Notes under the pieces: model-generated
The model's input: only the letters and a program-made list of their open reading frames with translations
What the model was told of the DNA's origin: nothing
Databases searched by the model: none
Translations under genes and position numbers: made by a program
Assembly: GCA_036275915.1 (NCBI GenBank)
Contig: DASUCV010000020.1
Span: 141,374-205,373, forward strand
Direction of reading: 5' to 3'
DNA length: 64,000 nucleotides
Source: Candidatus Polarisedimenticolaceae bacterium
Lineage (GTDB): Bacteria > Acidobacteriota > Polarisedimenticolia > Polarisedimenticolales > DASRJG01
Shown: one piece after another, positions 35,154 to 50,773 of the stretch
Numbering within the stretch: position 1 is the stretch's first letter
How the letters are laid out: each line of letters starts with the position of its first letter

Positions 35154-35164
35154 CGTCCTCTCGA

Positions 35165-36937
35165 TCAATGGGTGACGTCTCGGTAAGGGGCGTCGAGCTG
35201 ACGCCCGAGGTTCATTCGTTCCAGGAGCCGCTTTGTTTCTTCTTCTTTCTGCAAAGACGCCAGATCTCGTCCGGATTCCTTGAGCTGCTTCTTCAGACGG
35301 TGGCTGCGCAGGCTGTCCAGACAGCCGTCGACCTCCTCGGGACCGCCCGGCGGGTCGTCGCGGAACGCGATCCGCGTGAGGAGCGTCCGGTCGTTCTCGT
35401 CGCTCAGGGCGTCGACGACGAGCGGACCGTTCACGGGGAGACCCTGTGCGTCGAGGTCGAGGATCGTCCGGACGATCGGCGCCACGCGGGCCGCCGCCTC
35501 GAGATCGGCGGGATCGACGACCTTGCGGGCGTGCGCGCGGGCCTCGTCGCTCCCGAGCAGCAGGCGCACGAGCCGCGCTTCGACCGGTGTCGCGGCGTCG
35601 TCGCCGGCGACGCGGTGCCGGATCGCCCCCTTCGCGACCTTGAGCGCGCCGCGCAGCTCTTGCATGACGAGATCGTCCTCGATGTCGAGCGCGTCGGCGA
35701 GCCGGCCCGCCCACGAGGCGCGCTCGACCGCATTGTCGAGCCGGGCGAGGCGCGGGAGGATCGCGTTGATCGCGGCGACCTTCTCTCCGGGGCGCGCGAG
35801 GTCGCGGCCGCGGCGCTCGCGGCGGACGAGGTACTCGAGATAATCCGGAGCGTCGCGCACGACGGCTTCGTATGCGGCGCGGCCGAACTCCTTGACGAAG
35901 TCGTCCGGGTCCTTTCCGTCGGGCACCTCGGCCACCCGTACGTCGAACCCGCGCTCGAGGAAGAGATCGAGCGATTTGACCGTCGCGTTCGCTCCGGCGG
36001 CGTCACCGTCGTAGCTGACGACGACACGCTCGGTCGAGCGTGAGAGGAGCTTCACCTGCGCCGGCGTCAAGGCGGTGCCGAGCGACGCGACCGCGTTGTC
36101 GAACCCGGCCTGATGAAGCGCGATCAGGTCCAAGTAGCCCTCGACGAGGATCGCGAACCCCTCGCGGCGGATCGGCTCCCGTGCGACGTCGAGACCGTAG
36201 AGATGCTCTCCCTTCACATACGCAGGAGTCTCGGGAGAGTTGAGATATTTCGGCTCGGCGTCGCCCAGGGCACGGCCGCCGAACGCGACGACGTGCCCTG
36301 CCGCGTCCCGGATCGGGAAGATGAGACGGTGGCGGAAACGGTCGTAGTGCCCCGTTCCCTCCTTGCGCGCCACCGCGAGGCCCGCGCTCAGGATCTCCTG
36401 ATCGGTGAACCCGCGGGCGCCGAGGATGTTCCCCAGTGAGTCCCACGTGTCGGGCGCGTAGCCGATCTCGAAACGGTCGGCGGTCTCTTCGGAGATGCCC
36501 CGCTTCGCGAGGTACGCACGCGCCGTCTGGCCCCGCGCGCCGTCGCGCCATTGCGCGCGGAAGAAGCCTGCCGCCGCTTCGTTCATGAGGAGCACGCGCC
36601 GTCGCGCATCATCTTCGGGGCGGTGGGCCGCGCTGGGGAGCGGGATCCCCCAACGGTTCGCCAGGAATTCGACCGCTTCCGGGAACTCGAGCTTCTCGTA
36701 GAGCATGACGAACTTGAACGCGTCCCCACCCGCGTGACACCCGAAGCAGTAGAAAAGTTGCATCTGGGGGTCGACGGAGAAGGACGGTGTCTTCTCGTGA
36801 TGGAAGGGGCAGAGCCCCTTGAGACGTGCGCCGCCGGGCTTGAGCGGAACGTAATCCGAAACCAAGCGAACGATGTCGCCTGCATTCCGGACCGCCGCGA
36901 CGAACTCTCTCGTGAGCGGTACGGCCAAGAGGGCCAC
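35165..36937 (-). CDS. dnaG: DNA primase DnaG
   Basis: A 590-residue primase that lays RNA primers at the replication fork. The N-terminal zinc domain has [13 protein letters not shown] followed by [13 protein letters not shown]. The central RNA-polymerase core contains [29 protein letters not shown] and the TOPRIM acidic motif [14 protein letters not shown], then VSYDGDAAG. The C-terminal helicase-interaction region (about 440-590) is weakly conserved, as usual. The start is GTG 36937 ([11 protein letters not shown] follows). It lies 52 nt after rpsU and 11 nt before rpoD. Confidence 0.97.
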   Translation of the reverse strand: MALLAVPLTREFVAAVRNAGDIVRLVSDYVPLKPGGARLKGLCPFHHEKTPSFSVDPQMQLFYCFGCHAGGDAFKFVMLYEKLEFPEAVEFLANRWGIPLPSAAHRPEDDARRRVLLMNEAAAGFFRAQWRDGARGQTARAYLAKRGISEETADRFEIGYAPDTWDSLGNILGARGFTDQEILSAGLAVARKEGTGHYDRFRHRLIFPIRDAAGHVVAFGGRALGDAEPKYLNSPETPAYVKGEHLYGLDVAREPIRREGFAILVEGYLDLIALHQAGFDNAVASLGTALTPAQVKLLSRSTERVVVSYDGDAAGANATVKSLDLFLERGFDVRVAEVPDGKDPDDFVKEFGRAAYEAVVRDAPDYLEYLVRRERRGRDLARPGEKVAAINAILPRLARLDNAVERASWAGRLADALDIEDDLVMQELRGALKVAKGAIRHRVAGDDAATPVEARLVRLLLGSDEARAHARKVVDPADLEAAARVAPIVRTILDLDAQGLPVNGPLVVDALSDENDRTLLTRIAFRDDPPGGPEEVDGCLDSLRSHRLKKQLKESGRDLASLQKEEETKRLLERMNLGRQLDAPYRDVTH

Positions 36938-36989
36938 CTACCGTCGGCGGGCCGGGACGGCCGAAGCCGCCCCGGTCCGAAAGAGGGTG

Positions 36990-37196
36990 TTATCCGTTGT
37001 TCCTACGTTCCTGCGCCAACCGCTTGAGAAGCTTCTTTCGCGCGGCAAGCGCCTTGCGCTTCTTCTTGACGCTGGGCTTTTCGTAGTGCTGGCGCTTCTT
37101 GATCTCCGTCAAGATGCCGGACTTCTCGCACTTACGTTTGAAGCGTTTCAAGGCGTTCTCGAGGCTCTCGTCCTCGCGCACCTTGATCAGCGGCAT
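36990..37196 (-). CDS. rpsU: 30S ribosomal protein S21
   Basis: A 68-residue basic protein of the small ribosomal subunit, involved in translation initiation. The sequence begins [19 protein letters not shown] and continues [35 protein letters not shown], matching bS21 at its usual length. A GAGG lies 5 nt before ATG 37196; the longer open frame is not needed. It is the first gene of the macromolecular-synthesis operon. Confidence 0.98.
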   Translation of the reverse strand: MPLIKVREDESLENALKRFKRKCEKSGILTEIKKRQHYEKPSVKKKRKALAARKKLLKRLAQERRNNG

Positions 37197-37260
37197 TGAA
37201 TCCTCACCCCCCTCGTCGTTCGGTACTCCGCCCCGGAATTCGAGGCTTCGCAAAACCGCC

Positions 37261-37289
37261 ACTTTAGCGAGGGCCTCGGAGACCGTCAA
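37261..37289 (-). promoter_or_regulatory. Sigma-70-type promoter of the rpsU-dnaG-rpoD operon
   Basis: On the minus strand, TTGACG is separated by 17 nt from TAAAGT, about 65 nt upstream of the rpsU start. The rest of the spacer between rpsU and larB (37197-37395) shows nothing else I can support. Confidence 0.65.
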
Positions 37290-37395
37290 GGCGGATGGGG
37301 TACTGAGGAGACTGGCCGCCCACCCCGCCTCACTCAACCGTTACGCGTTTCAAGAAATACCGTCGGTCCGGCGTTTCCGCAACCGAATTTGGCAT

Positions 37396-38178
37396 CTATC
37401 GGGGCTTCTTCGACCTTCCAGTTCGGTTGTGGGCGAGCCGATTGATGAGAGAAGCCAGACAACCGGCGCCGTGGCCATTGTCGATGTTCACGACCGCAAC
37501 CCCGGGTGCGCAGGCGTTGAGCATTGAGAGCAGAGCCGCGAACCCGCCCGCTCCGGCGCCGTACCCGACGCTCGTCGGCACGGCGATGACGGGAGCGTCG
37601 ACGAGGCCGGCGACGACGGACGGAAGCGCGCCTTCCATCCCAGCGACGACGACGAGCACGTTCGAAGACGCCATCACCCGTTGATGCGCGAGGAGCCGAT
37701 GGAGCCCTGCGACCCCGACGTCGTAGATGCGCCTCACGCGCTCGCCCATCGCCTCCGCGGTGATCGCCGCCTCCTCGGCGACGCCGATGTCGGTCGTGCC
37801 CGCGGTGAGCACGGCGACTCCGGGCCGCGCCTTGGACTTCGCGCGCGCGCCGAGCACGATCGTCCGGGCTTCCGGGTGATAACGCGCGGCGGGATGGCGC
37901 TCGCGAACCGCCGCGTAGGCGTCGGGGTGAGCGCGGGTGACCATGGCCGTCTGCCCTGCCGAGGCGAGGCGGTCGACGATCGACGCGATCTGCTCGGGGG
38001 ACTTGCCCTGGCCGTACACGGTCTCGGGCAGGCCTCGTCTCAAAGCGCGATGCGTGTCGATCGTCGCGAAACCGAGATCGGTGGACGGGAAATGACGGAG
38101 ACGCTCTTCCGCCTCGGCGACCGAGATCCGGCGCGCGCGCACGCCGGCAAGCAGCGTCCTGATCGCATCACGATCCAT
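37396..38178 (-). CDS. larB: Nickel-pincer cofactor biosynthesis protein LarB
   Basis: A 260-residue enzyme that carboxylates and hydrolyses nicotinic acid adenine dinucleotide in making the nickel-pincer nucleotide cofactor. The C-terminal PurE-like domain has VAVLTAGTTDIGVAEEAA, RIYDVGVAGLHRLL, VVVAGMEGALPSVVAGL, APVIAVPTSVGYGAG and VVNIDNGHGAGCLAS, which is diagnostic. The N-terminal half (STDLGFATIDTHRALRRGLP, ETVYGQGKSPEQI) is typical of LarB. The partner genes larC and larE are not in the window. It is divergent from the PilZ gene. Confidence 0.93.
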   Translation of the reverse strand: MDRDAIRTLLAGVRARRISVAEAEERLRHFPSTDLGFATIDTHRALRRGLPETVYGQGKSPEQIASIVDRLASAGQTAMVTRAHPDAYAAVRERHPAARYHPEARTIVLGARAKSKARPGVAVLTAGTTDIGVAEEAAITAEAMGERVRRIYDVGVAGLHRLLAHQRVMASSNVLVVVAGMEGALPSVVAGLVDAPVIAVPTSVGYGAGAGGFAALLSMLNACAPGVAVVNIDNGHGAGCLASLINRLAHNRTGRSKKPR

Positions 38179-38227
38179 ATCGTTTGCTAGGATAGCGCCT
38201 CATCGCGCTGCGACGCGGAGGGTCCCC

Positions 38228-38590
38228 GTGAGCCGTACCATCGCCGAACGCCGTTCTCATGCTCGTTTCCGCCATCAATTCGAGATCGAAGGCCCACGGG
38301 ACGGCGCCGGCGCCGCCGCGCGCATGGTCGCGAGCGATCTATCGCTCGGCGGGCTGCAGTGCTCGTCCAGCCACGACTACCCCGAGATGACACGACTCGC
38401 CGTTCGCTTGCAGCTTCCGAGCGGCACGAGCGCGGAGCCGGTCGACCTCGAGGCGGTCGTCGTGCGCCGGCGCGAGCTGCCGGCCGCGGCGGGCGGTGGG
38501 CGCTACGAGCTGGCGCTCTTCTTCACCTCGATGAACGACGACGCGCGCGAGCGGTTGGCACGATTCCTCGCCCGCGCCACGACGAACTGA
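38228..38590 (+). CDS. PilZ-domain protein
   Basis: A 120-residue single-domain PilZ protein, likely a cyclic-di-GMP receptor. Both ligand motifs are present: RxxxR as RRSHAR near the N-terminus and D/NxSxxG as DLSLGG around residue 38-43. A final helix (ARERLARFLARATTN) closes the domain. The start is GTG 38228 with GGAGG about 6 nt upstream. There is no membrane segment or second domain, so it probably binds a partner. The nearest rightward gene, HU, has its own promoter. Confidence 0.88.
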   Translation: MSRTIAERRSHARFRHQFEIEGPRDGAGAAARMVASDLSLGGLQCSSSHDYPEMTRLAVRLQLPSGTSAEPVDLEAVVVRRRELPAAAGGGRYELALFFTSMNDDARERLARFLARATTN

Positions 38591-38603
38591 CGCCAGACCG
38601 TTC

Positions 38604-38632
38604 TTGATTTCGCCGCGATGCCGCGGTGTAAT
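38604..38632 (+). promoter_or_regulatory. Sigma-70-type promoter of the HU gene
   Basis: TTGATT is separated by 17 nt from TGTAAT, ending 36 nt before the HU start codon. Confidence 0.6.
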
Positions 38633-38668
38633 GCGCGGAAGCGTTCACACCGTCACGAAGGGGGCCCC

Positions 38669-38944
38669 ATGAACAAGAACGAGCTGATCGGGAAGATTGC
38701 GAGCGACGCCAACATCACGCGCACGGCCGCCGCGACGGCGATCGACGCGCTCGTCGAGGGCGTCACCTCCTCGCTCAAGAAGGGTCAGCGCGTCACGCTC
38801 ATGGGGTTCGGGACGTTCGGCACGTCGAAGCGGAAGGCGCGCACCGGGCGGAACCCGCAGACCGGCGAGACGATCAAGATCAAGGCGAAGACCGCGGTCC
38901 GCTTCAAGGCGGGAAAAGAGCTCGACCAGACGCTGAACCGCTGA
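38669..38944 (+). CDS. hup: HU-family nucleoid DNA-binding protein
   Basis: A 91-residue histone-like protein that bends and compacts DNA. It begins MNKNELIGKIASDANIT, has the family core VTLMGFGTFGTSKRKARTGR and the beta-arm GRNPQTGETIKIKAKTAVRF, with the proline that intercalates into DNA. The C-terminus is the usual KAGKELDQTLN. An AAGGGGG sequence precedes the ATG. HU is preferred over IHF because the arm reads GRNPQTGE and no IHF-specific residues stand out. It ends 9 nt from the stop of the convergent biotin-carrier gene. Confidence 0.95.
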   Translation: MNKNELIGKIASDANITRTAAATAIDALVEGVTSSLKKGQRVTLMGFGTFGTSKRKARTGRNPQTGETIKIKAKTAVRFKAGKELDQTLNR

Positions 38945-38953
38945 CGCGTTGCG

Positions 38954-39445
38954 TCAGTCGAGGACGACGAGCGTCGCGCCCGACTCGACCGTGATGCCCG
39001 GCGTCACAGGGACGGCGCGCACGCGTCCGGCGCGCGGCGCTTCGATCTCGTTCTCCATCTTCATCGCCTCGACGACGACGAGTCCCTGACCCTTGCGCAC
39101 CTCGTCCCCTTCGCCGACGAGGACGCGGACGACCTTCCCCGGCATGATCGAGGCCACGTCGGTCGGACCGGCGCGACGGTGGATCTCGTCCCTCCCCGAC
39201 CGCGCGTCGTCGGCGAGCTCGACGACCTGCTCGCTCGCGCCGTGGCGGACGACATAGCGGGCTCCCGATGACTCGACCGCGACCTCGTACGACTTGCCCT
39301 CGTAGAGGAAGGAGTAGAAATCGGCCTCGAGCTTTCGGGCGTCGACGAGGTGCTCGGTCCCGTCGAGGACGACGGCGTAGCGCCCGTCGACGCGCGTCAC
39401 GATCGCGTCGTGCACCTTCTCGCCGAGCTTGAGCGCGAACTTCAT
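38954..39445 (-). CDS. Biotin carboxyl carrier subunit of an acyl-CoA carboxylase
   Basis: A 163-residue biotinyl-carrier protein. The C-terminal ~70 residues form the biotinyl domain with the biotinylation site VVEAMKMENEIEAP and PGKVVRVLVGEGDEVRKG. The N-terminal part (KFALKLGEKVHDAIVTRVDG) resembles the linker/BT region of propionyl- or methylcrotonyl-CoA carboxylase alpha chains, here a separate gene. ATG 39445 overlaps the stop of the biotin carboxylase gene by four bases. It is the last gene of the gyrA-tal-carboxylase unit. Confidence 0.9.
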   Translation of the reverse strand: MKFALKLGEKVHDAIVTRVDGRYAVVLDGTEHLVDARKLEADFYSFLYEGKSYEVAVESSGARYVVRHGASEQVVELADDARSGRDEIHRRAGPTDVASIMPGKVVRVLVGEGDEVRKGQGLVVVEAMKMENEIEAPRAGRVRAVPVTPGITVESGATLVVLD

Positions 39446-40940
39446 CGGAGCGCCCCGGTGCGCGCCGCCTGCTTCCACCGCGACGGACGTCCGCCCGGCC
39501 CCGTCTGCGATTGACGTTCGAGGCGCCGGAAGTGCGCGACCGCCGCCGCGAGGAGCGCGATCTCCTCGAGCCACGGGTCGGCAGCCGGGGCCACGAGCTC
39601 CGGATGCTCCTCGAGGAAGCCGGTGTGCAGGTCGCCCGCGAGAAACGCCGGATGTGTCATGACGCGCCGGTGGAAGTTGATCGAGGTCTTGATCCCGTCG
39701 ATCCGCAGCTCGTTCAAGGCGCGCGCCATCCGCGCCGCCGCCTCGGCGCGATCGTGGCCCCACGCGATGAGCTTGGCGAGCATCGGGTCGTAGAAGACCG
39801 GGACGGTGAAACCCCCGTACACGCCGCCGTCGTAGCGAACCCCGGGGCCGGTCGGAGCGCGCAGCGCACGGATCGTTCCCGGGGCCGGCATGAAGTTCCG
39901 TTCGGGATCCTCCGCGATGATGCGGCATTCGATGGCGTGCCCCCGCGGGACCAGGCCGTCCTGCCTGAAGGGAAGCTTGCCTCCGGCCGCGATGCCGATC
40001 ATCGCCTTCACGAGGTCGACCCCGTAGATCATCTCGGTGACCGGGTGCTCGACCTGGAGACGCGTGTTCATCTCCATGAAGTAGAAGCTGCCGTCGGCGC
40101 CGCGGAGCATCTCGATCGTCCCCGCGCTCACGTAGCCGCAAGCCCGCGCCGCCTTGACCGCGATCTCGCCGATGCGAGCGCGCGTCGCCGCGTCGAGGAC
40201 CGGCGACGGCGCCTCCTCGATGAGCTTCTGGTGCCGGCGCTGGATCGAGCATTCGCGCTCGCCGAGGTGGACGCAGCTCCCGTGCGCGTCCGCGAGGACC
40301 TGGACCTCGATGTGGCGCGGGCGCTCGACGTACTTCTCGAGGAAGACGGTGGCGTCGCCGAACGCCGAGCCCGCCTCGCCCTTCGCCTGCGCGAGGAGCG
40401 AAGGCAGCTCCGCCTCCGACCGGACGATGCGCATCCCCCGGCCGCCGCCCCCCGCCGACGCTTTCAGGAGGACCGGGAAGCCGATGCGCCGCGCCTCGGC
40501 GACCGCGTGCTCCGCGCTCTCGAGCGGCGGCGTCCCCGGCACGACCGGCACGCCCGCCGTCATCATGAGATTGCGCGCGCGCACCTTGTCGCCCATCGCC
40601 TCCATCGCCTCGGGCGGAGGGCCGACGAAGACGACACCGGCGTCGCGGCAGGCCCGCGCGAACGCGGGGTTCTCGGAGAGGAACCCGTATCCCGGATGGA
40701 TCGCTTCGGCGCCGCTCTGCTTCGCCGCGTCCAGGATCCTATCGATCCGGAGGTACGACTCGGTCGAGGGCGGAGGGCCGATCGGGTAGGCCTCGTGCGC
40801 GAAGCGGACGTGCTGCGCGTCGCGGTCGGCCTCGGAGTAGACCGCGACCGTGCGGATGCCGATCTCGTGGCACGCGCGGATGATGCGGACCGCGATCTCG
40901 CCGCGATTCGCGACCAGGAGCTTCGTGAAGCGGCGGCCCA

Positions 40941-40941
<1 letters not shown>
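39442..40941 (-). CDS. accC: Biotin carboxylase subunit of an acyl-CoA carboxylase
   Basis: A 499-residue ATP-grasp enzyme that carboxylates biotin. It starts MGRRFTKLLVANRGEIAVRI and has HPGYGFLSENPAFARAC, KASAGGGGRGMRIV (ATP loop), HIEVQVLADAHG, RECSIQRRHQKLIEEAPSP, and the catalytic EMNTRLQVEHPVTE. The C-terminal extension past residue ~450 is longer than in E. coli AccC, as in acyl-CoA carboxylase alpha chains. It overlaps both neighbours by 1-4 nt, so stoichiometric synthesis with the transferase and carrier is likely. Confidence 0.95.
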
Positions 40942-42488
<1,547 letters not shown>

Positions 42489-42493
42489 CCGGA

Positions 42494-43134
42494 TCAGGCC
42501 TTGAGCTTGGCCCAGTCTTCGAGGAACTTCTTGAGCCCGTTCTCGGTGAGCGGGTGCTCGTAGAGCTGCATCATGACCTTGAACGGCATCGTGCCGACGT
42601 CGGCGCCGGCGAGCGCCGAATCGACGACGTGGAGCGGGTGCCGGATCGAGGCCGCGAGGATCTGCGTCGTGTAGCCGTAGTTGTCGTAGATCGCGCGGAT
42701 CTGCCGGATCAGGTCCATCCCCTCGTGGGAGATGTCGTCGAGGCGGCCGACGAACGGCGAGATGAACGTCGCGTCGCACTTCGCGGCCAAGAGCGCCTGC
42801 GACGGCGAGAAGCAGAGCGTGACGTTGACGTGAATCCCCTGCGCGCGGAGGGCCTTGCACGCGCGCAGGCCTTCCTTCGTGAGCGGAACCTTGATCGTGA
42901 CGTTCTTGTGGATCTTCGCGAGCGGCGCCGCCTGCGCCATCATCCCGTCGTAGTCGAGCGCCGTGACCTCCGCGGAGATCGGGCCGTCGACGATCGTCGT
43001 GATCTCGCGGATGACGTCCTCGAACTTGCGCCCCTCCTTCGCGACGAGCGAAGGATTCGTCGTGACGCCGTCCAGGATGCCGAGCCGTGCCGCCTCGCGG
43101 ATCTCGTCGAGATTCGCGGTGTCGATGAAGAACT

Positions 43135-43138
<4 letters not shown>
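42494..43138 (-). CDS. Transaldolase-like protein (TalC/Fsa family)
   Basis: A 214-residue compact transaldolase of the fructose-6-phosphate aldolase type. It has [52 protein letters not shown] with the Schiff-base Lys, [14 protein letters not shown] and [13 protein letters not shown]. The length matches the small subfamily. TalC members transfer dihydroxyacetone units in the pentose phosphate pathway. Its ATG overlaps the gyrA stop by four bases, an unusual coupling for this enzyme. Confidence 0.94.
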
Positions 43139-45663
<2,525 letters not shown>

Positions 45664-45700
45664 TCCTGGTTCCTACTGCCGGCGTTGGCGACCGCCCCAC

Positions 45701-48182
<2,482 letters not shown>

Positions 48183-48258
48183 TCAGTCCCCCGCCGCCGG
48201 TCCCATCGTCGGCCCCCATCGGGCCGGGTCGCGAGCCGGTCGTGCGTCCAGAGAGCTT

Positions 48259-49356
48259 CTAAGCTGCCCGGGCGAGACCCCCCTCCATGCGGATCGTCGG
48301 GAAGGAGAACCCGGGCCGTTCCAGCGAACCGACTTTCGAAGAGGCCAGCAGTGCCTGAAACCCGCCGGCGCTCAGGAAGTCTATCAGCGACCGGACCCGA
48401 ATTTCATCGAGATCCGAATCGAAATCGTCCATCAGGAAGAGCGGAGACTCTTGATGCCGTTCCTTCAGGAGGCTGAGCTTTCCCGCGCACAAGGCTATCA
48501 TCGTGGCCCTCAACTGACCAGCCGACCCGAACCTCCGGATATCGGCCCCGGCGAACACGGTTTCGAGGTCGTCCTTGTGCGGTCCTTCGGAGGTGAAGCC
48601 GAGCGCGAGGTCACGCCCACGGCTCCGCGCGAGTGCCTCGCGGAAGGTGCCGGCGAACTCCGCCGGGTCGCGCTCCGCGCTCGCCGACGGCGACGGCCGG
48701 TAACGCAGCACGATCTCCTCCTCGGGCGCGAGGAGAGCACGCTCCGCCTCGCCGAGACGGCATCCCAGCTCGAGGACGTAGGCGCGGCGCTGTCGGTGGA
48801 GCCGGGACGCGGCTTCCGTGAGCTGCTCGTCCCACGCGTCGAGGTGGGCGGCGCCGCCTCCGCGGCGCAGGAGCGCGTTCCGCTCGGCGAGGGCGCGCCG
48901 ATAGTCGCCGAGGTCGGCGAGAAAGCCGGGGCGAAGGCCGGCGATCCCGCTGTCGATGAACCGCCGGCGGCCGTCCGGCCCGTCGCGGAGAACGCGCGCC
49001 GAGTCGCTGGGGAGCGCCACGAGATCGAGCCGGCCGAGATAAGCGTCGATCGGACGTTCGACGTCATCGACGAAGAGCCGGCGGATGCCGGAGTCCAGGA
49101 CGACGGTGAGCTTGGACGAGCCGGAGAGCCCGGCGACCTCTCCCGCGATGCGGCCGGGTCCGCCCTCGCGTGCGACGATCTCATCCGTTCGGCCCGTCCG
49201 GAACGACCGCGTCGTTCCCAAGAGATAGGCGGCCTCGAGAAGGCTCGTCTTTCCCTGCCCGTTGCGTCCGGCGATCAGGGCGAGCCCGGCAGGAAGATCG
49301 ACGGCGACCGCCTTGAGATTGCGGATCTTCTCCGCGTGAAGCCGCTTGAGCCACAT
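48259..49356 (-). CDS. recF: DNA replication and repair protein RecF
   Basis: A 365-residue SMC-like ATPase that helps load RecA at gaps. Walker A is AGRNGQGKTSLLEAAYLLG, followed by TRSFRTGRTDEIV. A central section includes RRRFIDSGIAGLRPGFLADL and the Walker B FLMDDFDSDLDEIRVRSL lies near the C-terminus. The signature part FGSAGQLRATMIALCAGKL is present. Length matches the family. It follows dnaN by 10 nt. Confidence 0.97.
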   Translation of the reverse strand: MWLKRLHAEKIRNLKAVAVDLPAGLALIAGRNGQGKTSLLEAAYLLGTTRSFRTGRTDEIVAREGGPGRIAGEVAGLSGSSKLTVVLDSGIRRLFVDDVERPIDAYLGRLDLVALPSDSARVLRDGPDGRRRFIDSGIAGLRPGFLADLGDYRRALAERNALLRRGGGAAHLDAWDEQLTEAASRLHRQRRAYVLELGCRLGEAERALLAPEEEIVLRYRPSPSASAERDPAEFAGTFREALARSRGRDLALGFTSEGPHKDDLETVFAGADIRRFGSAGQLRATMIALCAGKLSLLKERHQESPLFLMDDFDSDLDEIRVRSLIDFLSAGGFQALLASSKVGSLERPGFSFPTIRMEGGLARAA

Positions 49357-49366
49357 CCCTCAGGGA

Positions 49367-50524
49367 TCAGAGGTCGCGGGGCATCACGATGTAGCGATAG
49401 TCGAGCTCGCCGGCGGGCTCGGGCCGGAACTGCCCCGGCTTGTCGCCCGACTTCTTCGCCTTCCGATCGGTCTCCGATTCCCCGTCCTTGACCGGGTCGA
49501 GCTCGAGCTTGACCGAGCCGGTCCCCACGACCGACAAGAAATCGAGGATGTACTTCGCGTTGAACCCGATCGTCTTGTCGTCGCCCTTGTACTCGACGTT
49601 CAAGATCTCGTTGGCGTCGCCCATTTCGGTCTCGCTCGAGAGCTCGAGCCTGCCCTGCGAGAGCTGGAACTTCACGGCCCGGCCGAAGCGGTCGCTCGCC
49701 AGGAGCGAGACACGCTTCACGGCGTCGGACAGGTCGTCTTTCGCGAGGACGACTTCGGTCTCGCAGCGCTTCGGCATGACCTCGTCGTACTTGGGGAACG
49801 AGCCTTCGGGGACCGTGGTCGTGAGCAGGTGGTCCCCCACCGAGAAGAACACGTGGTTGCCGCTCTTTCCAAAGCTGACCGCCTCGTCGGAGCCGACCTC
49901 GGCGCAGAGCTTGCCGACCTCGGTGAGCGCCTTCCTCGGAACGATGACCCGCAGGTCTCCCGCCTTGGGCCCCGCCAGCTTCCTCGTCGCGTACGACAAC
50001 CGGTAACCGTCGGTCGCCACGAGCGTGAGGTCCCCATCCTGGAGCACGAGGAGCGCCCCATGGAGCGAGTACCGCGGATCTTCCGTCGTGATCGCGAAGG
50101 CGACGCGCTCGATCATCTCGCGCAACGTCCCGGCGGGAACGCCGATCCCCTTGGTGACGTCGAGATCGGGGAACTTGGGGAACTCGTCCCGAGGCTGGCC
50201 GGCGACCTTGTAGCGCGTGCGCTCGCACGCGATCGCGACCATGTGACGGTCGAGCAGCTTGAATTGCACGTCGGAATCGGGAAGCGAGCGCGCGATCTCG
50301 TAGAGCTTGCCCGCGGGCAGCGTGACGCTGCCGGGCTTCACGACGGTGGCCTTGGCCGTGCCGCGAATCGTGACCTCGAGATCCGAGGCGCCCACCGACA
50401 GGCCGGAAGGTCCCGCTTCGATCAGGAGGTTGGCCAGGATCGGCAGCGTCGCGCGCTTCTCGACGACACCGGTAACCGTTTGCAGCTCGCGCACGAGGTC
50501 TGACTTCTTGATGACGAACTCCAT
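49367..50524 (-). CDS. dnaN: DNA polymerase III sliding clamp, beta subunit
   Basis: A 385-residue clamp protein. It begins MEFVIKKSDLVRELQTVTGV and shows the three-fold repeated architecture: VEKRATLPILANLLIEAG, REMIERVAFAITTEDPRYSL, and a third domain ending RYIVMPRDL (canonical end MPMRL/MPVRL type). An unusual acidic/Lys-rich insertion near residues 350-370 (KDGESETDRKAKKSGDKPG) precedes the last strand. It lies between dnaA and recF. Confidence 0.97.
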   Translation of the reverse strand: MEFVIKKSDLVRELQTVTGVVEKRATLPILANLLIEAGPSGLSVGASDLEVTIRGTAKATVVKPGSVTLPAGKLYEIARSLPDSDVQFKLLDRHMVAIACERTRYKVAGQPRDEFPKFPDLDVTKGIGVPAGTLREMIERVAFAITTEDPRYSLHGALLVLQDGDLTLVATDGYRLSYATRKLAGPKAGDLRVIVPRKALTEVGKLCAEVGSDEAVSFGKSGNHVFFSVGDHLLTTTVPEGSFPKYDEVMPKRCETEVVLAKDDLSDAVKRVSLLASDRFGRAVKFQLSQGRLELSSETEMGDANEILNVEYKGDDKTIGFNAKYILDFLSVVGTGSVKLELDPVKDGESETDRKAKKSGDKPGQFRPEPAGELDYRYIVMPRDL

Positions 50525-50726
50525 GTCTTCCGCCCTCTCTTCCGGTTCCAGAGCTTCCCTTATCGGGAAAGAGTCTTAGCAGATGTAACCGTAGTCGGCT
50601 CGCATCTGCGGATTTCTCGCCAACTCACTCACTTCGCAGCAGGATGCGCGCGCCGCGGTCTGCGGATCGCTCCCATCCCGGCGTCCAGGCTCGTGCGCGG
50701 ACAGCGTGATGGACGCGGCGCCCGCG

Positions 50727-50763
50727 ATATCCACAGGCGCTCCACACGGTGGCGTGTGGAAAT
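50727..50763. promoter_or_regulatory. DnaA-box-like sites in the dnaA-dnaN spacer
   Basis: ATATCCACA at 50727-50735 matches the consensus TTATCCACA at 8 of 9 positions. A more degenerate inverted site (TGTGGAAAT) lies at 50755-50763. The 249-nt spacer (50525-50773) is otherwise featureless to me. These may autoregulate dnaN or form part of the origin. Confidence 0.5.
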
Positions 50764-50773
50764 CTCGGACGGC

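Noticed and set aside
35154..35714. N-terminal extension of rpoD upstream of 35153
   Set aside because: It overlaps dnaG in another frame and has Arg-rich shadow composition; region 1.1 begins properly at 35153.
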